Assembly: GCA_029259745.1 (NCBI GenBank)
Contig: JAJDEO010000020.1
Coordinates: 186,001 to 250,000, forward strand
Origin: Planctomycetota bacterium
GTDB taxonomy: Bacteria; Planctomycetota; B15-G4
DNA length: 64,000 nucleotides
Direction of reading: 5' to 3'
Shown piece after piece: positions 1 to 9,255 of the stretch; within the stretch, counting starts at the first letter, position 1, and each line of letters opens with the position of its first letter. A program made the translations under genes and the position numbers. The notes under the pieces are model-generated. The model saw only the letters and a program-made list of their open reading frames with translations, searched no databases and was not told the DNA's origin.

Positions 1-585
1 GGCGAGAAGGGCCACGGCGTCCACATCTGGGAGGAGATGATGCTCGTGCCCATGATCGTCGCTCGGACCGATGGGGCGCGCGCGGGAGAGCGGGTCGCGG
101 CAACGGCCGTGCTCGACGATCTGGCGCCGACGATGCTCTCGGCGGCCGGCGTCGAGCCGGAGCTCTGGGAGGGCGCGATGCTCGGATTCGACCACTGGAC
201 GGCGCTCGGCGCGGGTCGCACGGCGCCAGCGCGCGCGGTCTTCCTCGAGCGTCCACACTTCTCGATGGAGCGGATGGCGAAGCGCACGGGCACCAGTCCC
301 CAGCATCGATGGGGGATTCTGGCCGGCGTCGTGGACGGCAGCGAGAAGCTGATCCGCGACATGAACGGCAAGGAGACGAAGGTGCGCCAGGAGGTGCTCG
401 TCGATCTCGCCGCCGATCCGGCCGAACGGGGCGACGTCGCCGCGGAACAGCCCGACCGTCTCGGGGTCCTCGGGGCGACGCTGGAGGCCTGGCTCGCGGC
501 CCATCCCACGGAGCTTCCGGGCACACAAGCCGATCTCTCCGAGGATCGCATCCGTCAGCTCCAAGACCTCGGCTACATGAAGTGA
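1..585 (+). CDS. Sulfatase, C-terminal fragment
   Basis: The frame is open from the first base to a TGA at 583-585, so this is the last 194 residues of a gene that begins outside the window. The fragment has the usual sulfatase ending: a section on limiting time points and 'LDDLAPTMLSAAGV', then a personalised settings block, then 'LVDLAADPAERGDVA', the counterpart of the 'LYDLxxDPxExxNLA' signature near the end of many sulfatases, and finally 'LGYMK'. The catalytic formylglycine motif (C/S-x-P-x-R) lies upstream and cannot be checked. Sulfatases (PF00884) hydrolyse sulfate esters and are abundant in planctomycetes. The family call rests on the C-terminal signature only; an alkaline-phosphatase-superfamily relative with another substrate is possible. 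Confidence 0.72.
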   Translation, partial: GEKGHGVHIWEEMMLVPMIVARTDGARAGERVAATAVLDDLAPTMLSAAGVEPELWEGAMLGFDHWTALGAGRTAPARAVFLERPHFSMERMAKRTGTSPQHRWGILAGVVDGSEKLIRDMNGKETKVRQEVLVDLAADPAERGDVAAEQPDRLGVLGATLEAWLAAHPTELPGTQADLSEDRIRQLQDLGYMK

Positions 586-780
586 CGCCGTCGTAGGGGC
601 GTGATCGCCATGATTGTCGGGGCCGTTCTTTCCCCGCGCGGTCGCGAGTGGCTATGATCCCGCCGGATCCATCCCCTGGGTGTGGTTTTGTGAGGTGTGC
701 AGCGTGCGACCCGTCGCCGCTCGCTCCTTGGTGAGCCGTCCGCCTGGGCCGTCGTTCGTCCACCTCCCGGAGTCCCCAGC
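586..780 (+). promoter_or_regulatory. Leader/promoter region of the nuo operon
   Basis: A 195-base gap separates the sulfatase from nuoA. A TATGAT hexamer at 653-658 is a plausible -10 element about 120 bases before the nuoA start; no convincing TTGACA-like box lies 16-18 bases upstream of it. A CGGAG stretch about 8 bases before the GTG at 781 would serve as the nuoA ribosome binding site. No terminator hairpin with a T-run is visible after the sulfatase. Confidence 0.3.
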
Positions 781-1197
781 GTGCCTGACTCGCACGTCGT
801 GCCACCCGAGGCACTCAACGACTTCATGCCCGTGCTCATGCTTGTCGGATTCGCGATTTCGTTCGCGGCCGTCAACATCGTGGGCTCGTGGCTGCTAGGT
901 AAAAAGGGCACACCACACCCGATCAAGGACTCTCCTTTCGAGTGTGGCATGGAGCCCCTCCAAGAGGGACGCCGCCGGTTCAGCGTGCGTTTCTACGTCG
1001 TCGCGATGTTGTTCATCCTCTTCGACATCGAGGTGGTGTTCTTGTACCCGTGGGCCGTCGTCTACCAGGACCTGGGCATGTTCGGGTTCTACGAGATGCT
1101 CGTCTTCCTGACGGTGCTCTTCGTCGGCTGGTGGTACGTGGTGAAGAAGGGCGCGCTCGACTGGAACAGCCGACGCGGCCCCCTACGGAGCTCTTGA
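781..1197 (+). CDS. nuoA: NADH-quinone oxidoreductase subunit A
   Basis: NuoA is a small membrane subunit of the proton-pumping arm of respiratory complex I. About 138 residues from the GTG at 781, with three hydrophobic helices and the family loop 'FECGMEP' followed by '[23 protein letters not shown]', the most conserved stretch of NuoA/ND3. The frame stays open back to an ATG at 697, but the residues before 781 are Arg-rich and unlike the family; GTG 781 has a CGGAG box at the right distance. An ATG at 826 is a further alternative. First gene of a complete nuo operon; it ends one base before the nuoB ATG. Confidence 0.93.
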   Translation: MPDSHVVPPEALNDFMPVLMLVGFAISFAAVNIVGSWLLGKKGTPHPIKDSPFECGMEPLQEGRRRFSVRFYVVAMLFILFDIEVVFLYPWAVVYQDLGMFGFYEMLVFLTVLFVGWWYVVKKGALDWNSRRGPLRSS

Positions 1198-1198
1198 G

Positions 1199-1714
1199 AT
1201 GACCACAAAGACCGAGATGCTCGTGCCCGAGGCCCAGAGCGCCACGGGGCTGAACGACGAGGGCGGGTTCTTCGTGAGCCGCGCCGATGCGCTCGTGAAC
1301 TGGGCGCGCAAGAACGCCCTGTGGCCGCTGCCGCTGGGTCTTTCGTGCTGCGCGATCGAGTTCATGGCCGCCGCGTCGAGCAAGTTCGACATGGCGCGCT
1401 TCGGTGCCGAGGTTGCGCGCTTCAGCCCGCGCCAGGCCGACGTCATGATCGTCGCCGGCACGTGCACCTACAAGATGGCCGAGGCCGCGCGCCGCGTGTA
1501 CGACCAGATGGCCGAGCCCAAGTGGGTCATCTCGATGGGCGCCTGCGCCTCGAGTGGCGGCATGTACCGCTGCTACAGCGTGTGCCAGGGGATCGACACG
1601 TTCGTCCCTGTCGACTTCTACATCTCGGGCTGCCCGCCGCGCCCCGAGAACGTCATCAACACGTTGATGAAGCTGCAGAGGAAGATCGAAGGCGAGAAGA
1701 CCCTGCGCTCATGA
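1199..1714 (+). CDS. nuoB: NADH-quinone oxidoreductase subunit B
   Basis: NuoB carries iron-sulfur cluster N2, which passes electrons to quinone at the foot of the peripheral arm. The 171-residue product has adjacent Cys50-Cys51, then Cys116 and Cys145. This is the same ligand spacing (65 and 29 residues) as E. coli NuoB. The motif '[11 protein letters not shown]' and the tail '[11 protein letters not shown]' are diagnostic. The ATG at 1199 directly follows the nuoA stop, and the 3' end overlaps the nuoC start in an ATGA at 1711-1714, so translation is probably coupled. Confidence 0.97.
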   Translation: MTTKTEMLVPEAQSATGLNDEGGFFVSRADALVNWARKNALWPLPLGLSCCAIEFMAAASSKFDMARFGAEVARFSPRQADVMIVAGTCTYKMAEAARRVYDQMAEPKWVISMGACASSGGMYRCYSVCQGIDTFVPVDFYISGCPPRPENVINTLMKLQRKIEGEKTLRS

Positions 1715-2319
1715 GTTCCACGACACACAACTCAGCGAACGAGGGTGACCCGGATGCCGGCGCAGCGCTCCATCGCGCCTTTCCGAAGGTGACGTCCGAG
1801 CCCGAGGTGTTCCGCGGCGACGTCACGGTTCAGGTCGACGCGGCCTCCGAGATCGACGTGGTCAAGCATGCCCGCGACGACCTCGGCTACACGCTCTTCA
1901 TCGACCGGCTCGGCGCCGATCGCGGCGAAGACGCCGACCCACGCTTCGACGTGATCACGATCCTCTACAACATCACCACGCACAAGCGCCTGCACATCCG
2001 CACGACGCTCCCGGCTGCGCACCCGGAAACTCCCACGCTGCGCGGCGTCTTCCGCGGCGCCGACTGGTTCGAACGTGAGATCTACGACATGTACGGCGTG
2101 ATCTTCACGGGCCACCCGAACCTCAAGCGCATCTTGATGATGGAACGCTTCGAGCACTTCCCGCTGCGCAAGGAATACCCGACCGAAGGTTTGGGTGAGT
2201 TCGCAGCGCCGCGGCGCGCGATCGGTGGCACGGTCGACAGCACGTCGGGTGACGTCGCGATCACGTACGTCACCAACGACGAGCGCAAGCGGGCTCGTGG
2301 CGAGGAGACCGACTCATGA
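1711..2319 (+). CDS. nuoC: NADH-quinone oxidoreductase subunit C
   Basis: NuoC (30-kDa type) is a peripheral-arm subunit that packs against NuoD. The 202-residue product contains the signature '[19 protein letters not shown]' near residues 119-137 and 'FPLRKEYP' after it. The ATG at 1711 overlaps the nuoB stop (ATGA). The frame is open much further upstream, but that stretch only shadows nuoB. NuoC is separate from NuoD here, unlike the E. coli NuoCD fusion. Its 3' end overlaps nuoD by another ATGA. Confidence 0.95.
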   Translation: MSSTTHNSANEGDPDAGAALHRAFPKVTSEPEVFRGDVTVQVDAASEIDVVKHARDDLGYTLFIDRLGADRGEDADPRFDVITILYNITTHKRLHIRTTLPAAHPETPTLRGVFRGADWFEREIYDMYGVIFTGHPNLKRILMMERFEHFPLRKEYPTEGLGEFAAPRRAIGGTVDSTSGDVAITYVTNDERKRARGEETDS

Positions 2320-3539
2320 CCGACTCGCGCGTTCTGGACGTGGAGATCCACGAGGATCGTCACTCCGAGAACATGATGATCAACATGGGGCCGCAGCACC
2401 CGTCGACGCACGGTGTGCTCCGCCTCGTCCTCGAGCTCGACGGCGAAGAGGTGCTGAAGTGCTGGCCCGACATCGGGTTCCTGCACCGCGCCAAGGAGAA
2501 GATCGGCGAGACGCTGTCGTGGCATCAGTTCATCCCGTACACGGATCGTCTCGATTACCTCGCGCCGCTCGCGAACAACGTCGCGTACGCCCTGGCGTGC
2601 GAGAAGCTGATGGACATCAAGGCGCCGCCGCGCGCTGAGGCCATCCGCGTCATCTGCGCCGAACTCGCGCGCATCTCGGCCCACTTGCTGGGCTTGGGTG
2701 CCTACGCGATGGATCTCGGTGCGATGACGATGTTCCTCTGGACGTTCCGCGAACGCGAAGAGATCTACACGCTCATCGAGCGCATCTGCGGCGCGCGGTT
2801 CACCACGTCGTACACGCGCATCGGCGGCGTCGAACGCGATCTGCCCGACGACTTCTTCCCGAAGCTCGAGAAGTTCGTGAAGAACTTCCCCGATCGCGTG
2901 GACGAGTACGAAGGCATGCTCTCGTCGAACAAGATCTGGCACGTCCGCACGAAGGACGTCGGCGTGATCAGCAAGGAGCTCGCGCTGGGCTTGGGGCTCA
3001 CGGGGCCGAACCTGCGCGGCTCGGGCATCGACTACGACACGCGCAAGGCGCACCCATACTCGGGCTACGAGAAGTACGAGTTCGACGTACCGATCGGCTC
3101 GGTGGGCGACTGCTACGACCGCTACCTCTGCCGCATCGAGGAGATGCGCCAGAGCACGCGCATCCTCGCGCAGGTGCTCGACACGATTCCGAGCGGTCCG
3201 TACATGAACCGCGAGGGCGAGGAACAACTCAAGCAGGTGCTGCCCGACAAGGAGAAGGTGCTCACGAACATGGAGGCGTTGATCCACCAGTTCATGGTCG
3301 CCACCGACTCCATCAGCGCGCCCGAGGGCGAGGTCTACTTCGCCCACGAGAACCCCAAGGGCGAGCTCGGCTTCTTCCTGCGCAGCAAGGGCGACCTGCA
3401 CGCCGATCGACTCCGCATCCGCGGTCCGTCGTTCGCAAACCTGCAGGTGCTCGAGGAGATCGTGCCCGGACACATGGTGTCCGACGTCATGGCCATCTTG
3501 GGCAGCATCGATTTCGTGATGGGTGAATGCGACCGCTGA
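2316..3539 (+). CDS. nuoD: NADH-quinone oxidoreductase subunit D
   Basis: NuoD (49-kDa type) forms the quinone site together with NuoB. The 407-residue length is normal. It opens with 'MINMGPQHPSTHGVLRLVLEL', the invariant N-terminal quinone-site segment of the family, and later has 'GFLHRAKEK' and 'RIGGVERDLP'. It ends with 'MGECDR', equivalent to the family ending 'xGEVDR'. The start overlaps the nuoC stop (ATGA at 2316-2319). The next gene, nuoE, starts about 58 bases downstream if its best-supported start is used. Confidence 0.97.
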   Translation: MTDSRVLDVEIHEDRHSENMMINMGPQHPSTHGVLRLVLELDGEEVLKCWPDIGFLHRAKEKIGETLSWHQFIPYTDRLDYLAPLANNVAYALACEKLMDIKAPPRAEAIRVICAELARISAHLLGLGAYAMDLGAMTMFLWTFREREEIYTLIERICGARFTTSYTRIGGVERDLPDDFFPKLEKFVKNFPDRVDEYEGMLSSNKIWHVRTKDVGVISKELALGLGLTGPNLRGSGIDYDTRKAHPYSGYEKYEFDVPIGSVGDCYDRYLCRIEEMRQSTRILAQVLDTIPSGPYMNREGEEQLKQVLPDKEKVLTNMEALIHQFMVATDSISAPEGEVYFAHENPKGELGFFLRSKGDLHADRLRIRGPSFANLQVLEEIVPGHMVSDVMAILGSIDFVMGECDR

Positions 3540-3597
3540 CGGTGCGCCGTCACAACTGAGCGAGCGACAGCAGACGATGGTCAGTCAGGAGACAGGA

Positions 3598-4059
3598 ATG
3601 TTCCCGGAGGACGTGATCTCCGAACTCGAAGAGATCCGCAGCCACTACCCGCATGCCAAGGCGGCGATGATGCCTGTGTTGCACGTCGCCCAGCAGCAAA
3701 AGGGCTGGCTGGACCAAGAGACGCAAGCGTGGGTCGCCGACTTTTTGAGCGTCGACCCGATCGAGGTGCACGAAGTCGTCACCTTCTACCCGATGCTCTA
3801 CGCGACGCCGAACGGCGAACACGTGATCCACGTCTGCCGCACGTTGTCGTGCGACGAGTGTGGTGCGCGTGAGCTGTGGGCGCATCTCAAGTCGAAGCTC
3901 GGTGTCGAACGCGGCGGCACGACCAGCGACGGGAAGTTCACGTTGCGCGCGGCCGAGTGCCTCGCGTCGTGCGGCACCGCACCGGCGTTCCTCGTCGACG
4001 GCGAGCGGCACGAGAGCCTCTCGCTCGACGAGGTCGACGCGCTTCTGGAGTCGGTCTGA
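3598..4059 (+). CDS. nuoE: NADH-quinone oxidoreductase subunit E
   Basis: NuoE is the thioredoxin-fold [2Fe-2S] subunit of the NADH dehydrogenase module, carrying cluster N1a. The four ligands are clear in the 153-residue form: Cys80 and Cys85 (CRTLSC), then Cys121 and Cys125 (CLASC). The ATG at 3598 is chosen because a strong AGGAG (3587-3591) lies six bases ahead. In-frame ATGs at 3523 (overlapping nuoD) and 3577 would add 25 or 7 residues. The stop at 4057-4059 overlaps the nuoF ATG by one base. Confidence 0.93.
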   Translation: MFPEDVISELEEIRSHYPHAKAAMMPVLHVAQQQKGWLDQETQAWVADFLSVDPIEVHEVVTFYPMLYATPNGEHVIHVCRTLSCDECGARELWAHLKSKLGVERGGTTSDGKFTLRAAECLASCGTAPAFLVDGERHESLSLDEVDALLESV

Positions 4060-5345
4060 TGGCCCTGAAGATGCAGTCGATCCTGTCGGCTCGGTTCGAC
4101 AAGGAGAACAGCTACCACATCGATACGTATCGTGCCGACGGCGGCTACGAGACGTACCTCGAGACGATCAAGGGCGAGAAGGGCACGCCCGAGGAGCTCG
4201 TCGCGCTGGTGAAGGAGTCGGGCCTCAAGGGCCGCGGCGGAGCCGGGTTCTCCACGGGCATGAAGTGGAGCTTCCTGCCCAAGGGCACCGACAAGCCGAT
4301 CTACCTCTGCGTGAACGGTGACGAGAGCGAGCCTGGCACGTTCAAGGACCGCCAGATCGTCGAGTTCGACCCGCACCAGCTCGTTGAGGGCGTCGGCATC
4401 ACCTGCTACGCGATCGGCGCGCACACGGCCTACATCTACCTGCGCTGCGAGTTCGCCCTCGGCATCCGCCGCGTCAAGGACGCCATTCGTCAGGCCTACG
4501 AGGCCGGCTTCTTCGGCAAGGACATCCAGGGCACGGGCTTCGACCTCGATGTCCACGTTCACATCGGCGGTGGCGCGTACATCTGCGGCGAAGAGACGTC
4601 GCTGCTGAACTCGATCGAGGGTGTGCGCCCGTACCCGCGCAACAAGCCGCCGTTCCCGGCCGTCGAAGGCCTGTTCGGTGACCCGACGATCATCAACAAC
4701 GTCGAGACGATCGCGAACATCCCGCACATCGTGAAGAACGGCGCCGAGTGGTACAGCGGCTTCGGTCACCCCGAAGATCCCGGCGTGCGCCTCTGGTGCG
4801 TCTCGGGGCACGTCAACAACCCCGGCGTCTTCGAGATCGAGACGGGCTTCTCGCTGCAGGAGCTGATCGACGGCCCGTGCGGTGGGATGAAGAACGGCAA
4901 GAAGCTGAAAGCCGTGATCCCGGGCGGCTCGTCGAGCAAGGTGCTGATGCCCGACGAGGTGGCGCAGGTCACGATGGACACGCCGACCATCCGCGGCTTC
5001 GATTCGTCGCTCGGATCGGCCGGGATCATCGTGCTCGACGAAGACACCGACATGGTCGAGGCCGTACGCAACCTCATGAAGTTCTACGCGCACGAGTCCT
5101 GCGGGCAGTGCACACCGTGCCGCGAAGGCACGCCGTGGATCGTCAAGATCCTGAACCGTCTTTGCACAGGGAAGGGTCGCCAGGAAGACATGGATCTGCT
5201 CTTGGACCTTGCCTCGAACATCGAGGGACGTACCGTGTGCGCCCTGGCGGACGGCGCGTGCTGGCCGCTGACAAGCATCGTCAAGAAGTTCCGCCACGAG
5301 TTCGAAGCGAAGGTCGCGGCGGCCACACCGGTGGGGGCGTCATGA
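4059..5345 (+). CDS. nuoF: NADH-quinone oxidoreductase subunit F
   Basis: NuoF oxidises NADH through FMN and cluster N3. The 428-residue protein has the glycine-rich NADH/FMN loop 'GLKGRGGAGFSTGMKW' at about residues 55-70. The [4Fe-4S] ligands are Cys348, Cys351 and Cys354 ('ESCGQCTPCREG') plus Cys394. Length and motif order match the family. The ATG at 4059 shares its A with the nuoE stop; the open frame upstream only shadows nuoE. The 3' end overlaps nuoG (ATGA at 5342-5345). Confidence 0.97.
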   Translation: MALKMQSILSARFDKENSYHIDTYRADGGYETYLETIKGEKGTPEELVALVKESGLKGRGGAGFSTGMKWSFLPKGTDKPIYLCVNGDESEPGTFKDRQIVEFDPHQLVEGVGITCYAIGAHTAYIYLRCEFALGIRRVKDAIRQAYEAGFFGKDIQGTGFDLDVHVHIGGGAYICGEETSLLNSIEGVRPYPRNKPPFPAVEGLFGDPTIINNVETIANIPHIVKNGAEWYSGFGHPEDPGVRLWCVSGHVNNPGVFEIETGFSLQELIDGPCGGMKNGKKLKAVIPGGSSSKVLMPDEVAQVTMDTPTIRGFDSSLGSAGIIVLDEDTDMVEAVRNLMKFYAHESCGQCTPCREGTPWIVKILNRLCTGKGRQEDMDLLLDLASNIEGRTVCALADGACWPLTSIVKKFRHEFEAKVAAATPVGAS

Positions 5346-6856
5346 TCAAGCTGACCATCGACGGGCGCGAGGTCGAGGTCGAGCCGGGCACCACGGTGCT
5401 CGAGGCCGCCTCGAAGCTCGGGATCGAAGTCCCGCACTACTGCTACCACCCCGACATCGGCATCGACGGCAACTGCCGGATGTGTCTCTGCGAGGTGAAC
5501 GGCAACACGAACAAGCTCGCGATCGGGTGCAAGTTCCCCGTGGGCGAGGGCATGGACGTCAAGACGGCGAGCGACGCCGTCGTCAAGGCGCGCAAGGGTG
5601 TGCTCGAGTTCCTGCTCATCAACCACCCGCTCGACTGCACGATCTGCGACCAGGCCGGCGAGTGTCCTCTGCAGGACTACGCCTACCGTTTCGGCCCGGG
5701 CGACTCGCGCTTCCGCGAGCCCAAGCGCAAGGGCCCGAAGACGGTCGAGTTCTCCGACAAGGTCATGTTCGACACCGAGCGCTGCATCCTCTGCACGCGC
5801 TGCACGCGCTACTTCGAGGTCGTGCGCGACAGCCGTCCGATCGGCGTCGAGAACATGGGCGGTGCGAGCACGATCACGCTCGGGCCGAACGGGCCGATCA
5901 CCGACCCGTACCAGATGAACATCATCGACATCTGTCCGGTGGGGGCGCTCACGAGTCGCGACTTCCGCTTCAAGCAGCGTGTCTGGTTCATGGACTTCGC
6001 CGACACGATCTGCCCGGGCTGCGAGCGTGGCTGCAACATCACGGCCGGCGCCTACCAGGGCAAGCTGCTGCGCTTCACGCCGCGCCGCAACCCGGAGGTC
6101 AACAAGTCGTGGATGTGCGACGACGGGCGACTGTCCTACAAGACCTACAACCTCGACGAGCGCGTGCGCGGTGCCACCGTGGCGGGCGAGTCGGTGGCGA
6201 TGGACGATGCGCTCGACAAGGTCGTCGAACTCGTCGGTGACGGCAGCGGCGTGGCGATCCTCGCCTCGACGGTCGACACCTGCGAAGAGCTCGCCGCGAT
6301 CGGCGAGTTCGCGAAGCTTTCGAACATCGAGCACATCTGGCACGGCGAGAAGAGCTGGGAGGGTGACGACTTCCTCAAGCTCCCCGACGCCACGCCGAAC
6401 ACCGCGGGTGCCAAGGCGCTCGGTTTCACGAACGTGCCCGACGAGGCTCCCGCGCTGCGCGGCCTGATCGTTGCCGGTGATGTCGGCGTGCCTTCACGAC
6501 TGCTCGAGAGTCTCGACTTCCTCGTGCTCCAGACACCGGTTGCCGGTGCTCTCGGTGAGGCGGCGGTCGTCGTGCTGCCCGGACGCACGGCGCTCGAGAA
6601 GAAGGGCAGCTGGATGAACCACGACGGCCGCCGTCAGGCTGTCAAGCCCGCGCTCGACCCCGGCGCTGATGTCCCCGCCGACTGGGAGATCTGGCGCGAC
6701 CTCGCCTCGGCCGAGTGGACGTCGTTCGCCGAGCTGCTCGCACTCGCCAACGCCTCGCTTCCCGAGGTCGCCGCGATCGGCACCGACGAGTACTCGACGA
6801 TCGTCGGTCCGAACGAGCAGGCCCAACACCTCGTCATCCAGGCGGCCAAGTCGTGA
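5342..6856 (+). CDS. nuoG: NADH-quinone oxidoreductase subunit G, short form
   Basis: NuoG relays electrons through several iron-sulfur clusters. All cluster motifs are present: Cys34/45/48/63 ([2Fe-2S]), His95/Cys99/102/108 (HxxxCxxCxxxxxC), Cys148/151/154/198, and Cys224/227/231/259, the spacing of the extra N7 cluster found in E. coli and Thermus. The protein is only 504 residues, whereas NuoG with a full molybdopterin-oxidoreductase-like C-terminus is usually about 700-900. Roughly 245 residues follow the N7 site and they lack most of that domain. Both ends overlap neighbours (ATGA with nuoF, GTGA with nuoH), so there is no sign of recent breakage. Confidence 0.93.
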   Translation: MIKLTIDGREVEVEPGTTVLEAASKLGIEVPHYCYHPDIGIDGNCRMCLCEVNGNTNKLAIGCKFPVGEGMDVKTASDAVVKARKGVLEFLLINHPLDCTICDQAGECPLQDYAYRFGPGDSRFREPKRKGPKTVEFSDKVMFDTERCILCTRCTRYFEVVRDSRPIGVENMGGASTITLGPNGPITDPYQMNIIDICPVGALTSRDFRFKQRVWFMDFADTICPGCERGCNITAGAYQGKLLRFTPRRNPEVNKSWMCDDGRLSYKTYNLDERVRGATVAGESVAMDDALDKVVELVGDGSGVAILASTVDTCEELAAIGEFAKLSNIEHIWHGEKSWEGDDFLKLPDATPNTAGAKALGFTNVPDEAPALRGLIVAGDVGVPSRLLESLDFLVLQTPVAGALGEAAVVVLPGRTALEKKGSWMNHDGRRQAVKPALDPGADVPADWEIWRDLASAEWTSFAELLALANASLPEVAAIGTDEYSTIVGPNEQAQHLVIQAAKS

Positions 6857-7902
6857 GTTTCAGCGAAGAACCTCTCCTCTACATCGGCGTCAACCTCGCG
6901 AAGATCATCATCGTGACGCACGTCGTTCTCGTCGTCTGCGCCTACGCGGTGCTGGCCGAGCGCAAGGTGTCCGCGTGGATGCAGGATCGCGTGGGGCCGA
7001 ACCGCGTTGGATACTTCGGTCTGCTGCAGCCGATCGCCGACGCGCTCAAGTTCTTCTTCAAGGAAGACATCGTCCCCGGCCACGTCAACAAGGCGCTGTT
7101 CGTGCTCGCTCCGGCGATCGCGTTGATGCCATCGCTGATCGTGCTCGCCGTGATCCCGATCGCGCCGCCCGTCGTCGTGATGGGCCACACGGTGCCGATG
7201 GTGATCGCCGACCTCGACATCGGGATCCTGTTCCTCTTCGCCATCTCGAGTCTCGCCGTGTACGGCGTCGTGCTCGCGGGCTGGGCGTCGAACAGTAAGT
7301 ACCCGCTGCTCGGTGGCGTGCGCGCCAGTGCGCAGATGATCAGTTACGAGCTCATGCTCGGGCTGTCGGTCGTCGGTATCTTCATGGCGACCGGCACGCT
7401 GCGGTTGATGGACATCGTCAACCTGCAAGTCGACGGCGTCTGGAACTGCTTCTATCACCCGATCGCGTTCATCATCTTCGTGATCGCCGCTTTCGCGGAA
7501 ACGAACCGCTTGCCGTTCGACCTCCCCGAGGCCGAAACCGAACTCGTCGCCGGCTACCACACGGAGTACGGCTCGATGAAGTTCGCGATGTTCTTCATCG
7601 GCGAGTACGCCGCGATGTTCGGCTTCTCGGCGCTCGTCGCCGTGCTGTTCCTCGGCGGCTGGGACATTCCATTCATGAGCTCGGAAACGTTCGCGAGCTT
7701 GGGCAACTGGGGCGCCGTGGTCGGCTTCATCTCGTTCATGACGAAGGTGCTGGCGTTCATGTTCCTCTACATCTGGGTGCGCTGGACGATTCCGCGCTTC
7801 CGCTATGACCAGCTCATGAACTTGGGCTGGAAGGTGTTGCTGCCCATCGCTCTCGTGAACGTCATCATCACGGGCCTCTTCAACCTGCCGAAAGGGAGCT
7901 GA
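6853..7902 (+). CDS. nuoH: NADH-quinone oxidoreductase subunit H
   Basis: NuoH is the multi-helix membrane subunit at the junction with the peripheral arm; it lines the quinone channel. The 349-residue product has about eight hydrophobic helices. Family motifs include 'AERKVSAWMQDRVGPNRVG' in the first loop and 'ETNRLPFDLPEAETELV' in the acidic quinone-channel loop. It starts with a GTG at 6853 that overlaps the nuoG TGA (GTGA). The open frame from 6715 is an upstream shadow inside nuoG. Confidence 0.96.
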   Translation: MSFSEEPLLYIGVNLAKIIIVTHVVLVVCAYAVLAERKVSAWMQDRVGPNRVGYFGLLQPIADALKFFFKEDIVPGHVNKALFVLAPAIALMPSLIVLAVIPIAPPVVVMGHTVPMVIADLDIGILFLFAISSLAVYGVVLAGWASNSKYPLLGGVRASAQMISYELMLGLSVVGIFMATGTLRLMDIVNLQVDGVWNCFYHPIAFIIFVIAAFAETNRLPFDLPEAETELVAGYHTEYGSMKFAMFFIGEYAAMFGFSALVAVLFLGGWDIPFMSSETFASLGNWGAVVGFISFMTKVLAFMFLYIWVRWTIPRFRYDQLMNLGWKVLLPIALVNVIITGLFNLPKGS

Positions 7903-7905
7903 CCC

Positions 7906-8430
7906 GTGGGCAAGGTGGTCGAACGTAAAAAGCTGACGTGGTTCCAGGAGCTCTATCTGCCGCAGGTCGTGCAGGGGCTCGGGATGACGTTCAAGCAGAT
8001 GTTCAAGAAGGAGATCACTCTCCAGTATCCCGAGGAGCGTCAGCAGTTCTACGACGACTACCGCGGGGCGCCGGGGCTCGTGAAGGATCAGGAGGGGCGC
8101 GAGAAGTGCGTCTCCTGCCAGCTCTGCGAGTACATCTGCCCGCCCAAGGCGATTGTGATCAAGCCCGGCGAGATCGGCGGGCCCGACAACGTCGCCGAGA
8201 CCGAGGTCAACGAGAACGTCGAGAAGGCTCCCAAGGAGTTCTTCATCGACATGCTGCGTTGCATCTACTGCGGCTACTGCGAGGAGGTCTGCCCCGAGGA
8301 GGCCATCTTCATGACGAGCATGTACGAGCTGAACGGCCAGACCCGCGCCGAGTTGGTGCACGACAAGGATCGTCTCTATGAGATCGGCGGCACGCGTGTC
8401 GACACGATCCAGAAGTGGAAGGGGAAGTAG
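7906..8430 (+). CDS. nuoI: NADH-quinone oxidoreductase subunit I
   Basis: NuoI holds clusters N6a and N6b. The 174-residue protein has two ferredoxin motifs: Cys68/71/74/78 and Cys119/122/125/129, each CxxCxxCxxxCP. It starts with a GTG three bases after the nuoH stop, preceded by GGGAG at a suitable distance. Its C-terminal tail beyond the second motif is about 45 residues. It is followed within three bases by nuoJ. Confidence 0.96.
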   Translation: MGKVVERKKLTWFQELYLPQVVQGLGMTFKQMFKKEITLQYPEERQQFYDDYRGAPGLVKDQEGREKCVSCQLCEYICPPKAIVIKPGEIGGPDNVAETEVNENVEKAPKEFFIDMLRCIYCGYCEEVCPEEAIFMTSMYELNGQTRAELVHDKDRLYEIGGTRVDTIQKWKGK

Positions 8431-8433
8431 GCC

Positions 8434-8928
8434 ATGGAGCTGCCGTTCTTCTTTCTCTTCGGCGGGGCGATGGTGCTGTTCACGCTGCTCACGATGTTCG
8501 TCAAGAACCCCGTGCACAGCGCGATCTTCATGATCCTGTCGTTCGCATCCACGGCCGGGCTCTTCGTGCTGCTCGACGCCTACCTCATGGCGGCGATCGA
8601 GGTACTCGTCTACGCCGGCGCGATCATGGTGCTGTTCTTGTTCGTCATCATGCTGATCAACCTGCGCAGCGACGAACTCGAGGGCATGAAGGTCAACCCG
8701 CTCATGGTGCTGGCCGCCGGGACGTTCTTCGCGCTGTTGCACCGCGCGATCAGCGACCTCGGAGCTGCCGTCGATCCCGTGCGCGCCAACACGTTCGAGG
8801 GCGAGCCCAAGGTCGTCGCGAAGTACTTGTTCACCGAGATGGTGATTCCGTTCGAGGCCGTCTCGCTACTGTTGCTGGCCGCGATTCTCGGCACTGTGGT
8901 TCTAGCGCGGAGGACGCGCGACGCATGA
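8434..8928 (+). CDS. nuoJ: NADH-quinone oxidoreductase subunit J
   Basis: NuoJ is a small membrane subunit (164 residues, about five helices). The conserved segment 'NPVHSAIFMILSF' and the helix 'AAIEVLVYAGAIMVLFLFVIMLI', which carries the pi-bulge region of ND6/NuoJ, are both present. The ATG at 8434 is three bases after nuoI, and the stop overlaps the nuoK start in ATGA (8925-8928). Confidence 0.94.
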   Translation: MELPFFFLFGGAMVLFTLLTMFVKNPVHSAIFMILSFASTAGLFVLLDAYLMAAIEVLVYAGAIMVLFLFVIMLINLRSDELEGMKVNPLMVLAAGTFFALLHRAISDLGAAVDPVRANTFEGEPKVVAKYLFTEMVIPFEAVSLLLLAAILGTVVLARRTRDA

Positions 8929-9245
8929 TTCAGCTCGAGCACTACCTCTACCTGTCCGGCCTCGTGTTCACGCTCGGGCTGTGTGGCGTGATGATGCGCC
9001 GCAACGTGATCCTCGTCCTCATGGGCGTCGAGATCATGTTGAACGCCGCGAACCTCGCGCTCATCGCGTTCAACAAGTACATGCTGCCCATCGACGGGAT
9101 CGTCGAGCCCAAGGGGCAGGTGTTTGTCTTCTTCACGATCGCCGTCGCCGCCGCAGAAGTTGCCGTGGCTCTGGTGATTGCCGTGGCCCTCTTCCGACGC
9201 CTCGACACGGTCAACGTCGACGACGTCGCGAACCTCCGCTGGTAG
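8925..9245 (+). CDS. nuoK: NADH-quinone oxidoreductase subunit K
   Basis: NuoK (MrpC-like) is a three-helix subunit of the proton pump. The 106-residue product has the two helix-embedded glutamates of the family: one in 'VLMGVEIMLNAANL' and one in 'AAAEVAVALVIAV'. The ATG at 8925 overlaps the nuoJ stop; the frame open further upstream shadows nuoJ. nuoL begins 10 bases after the stop. Confidence 0.95.
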   Translation: MIQLEHYLYLSGLVFTLGLCGVMMRRNVILVLMGVEIMLNAANLALIAFNKYMLPIDGIVEPKGQVFVFFTIAVAAAEVAVALVIAVALFRRLDTVNVDDVANLRW

Positions 9246-9255
9246 GACCGCGCTG

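Noticed and set aside
6634..8742. Open frame of 702 codons on the minus strand over nuoG-nuoJ
   Set aside because: Antisense shadow of conserved complex I genes with a charged, low-complexity composition.
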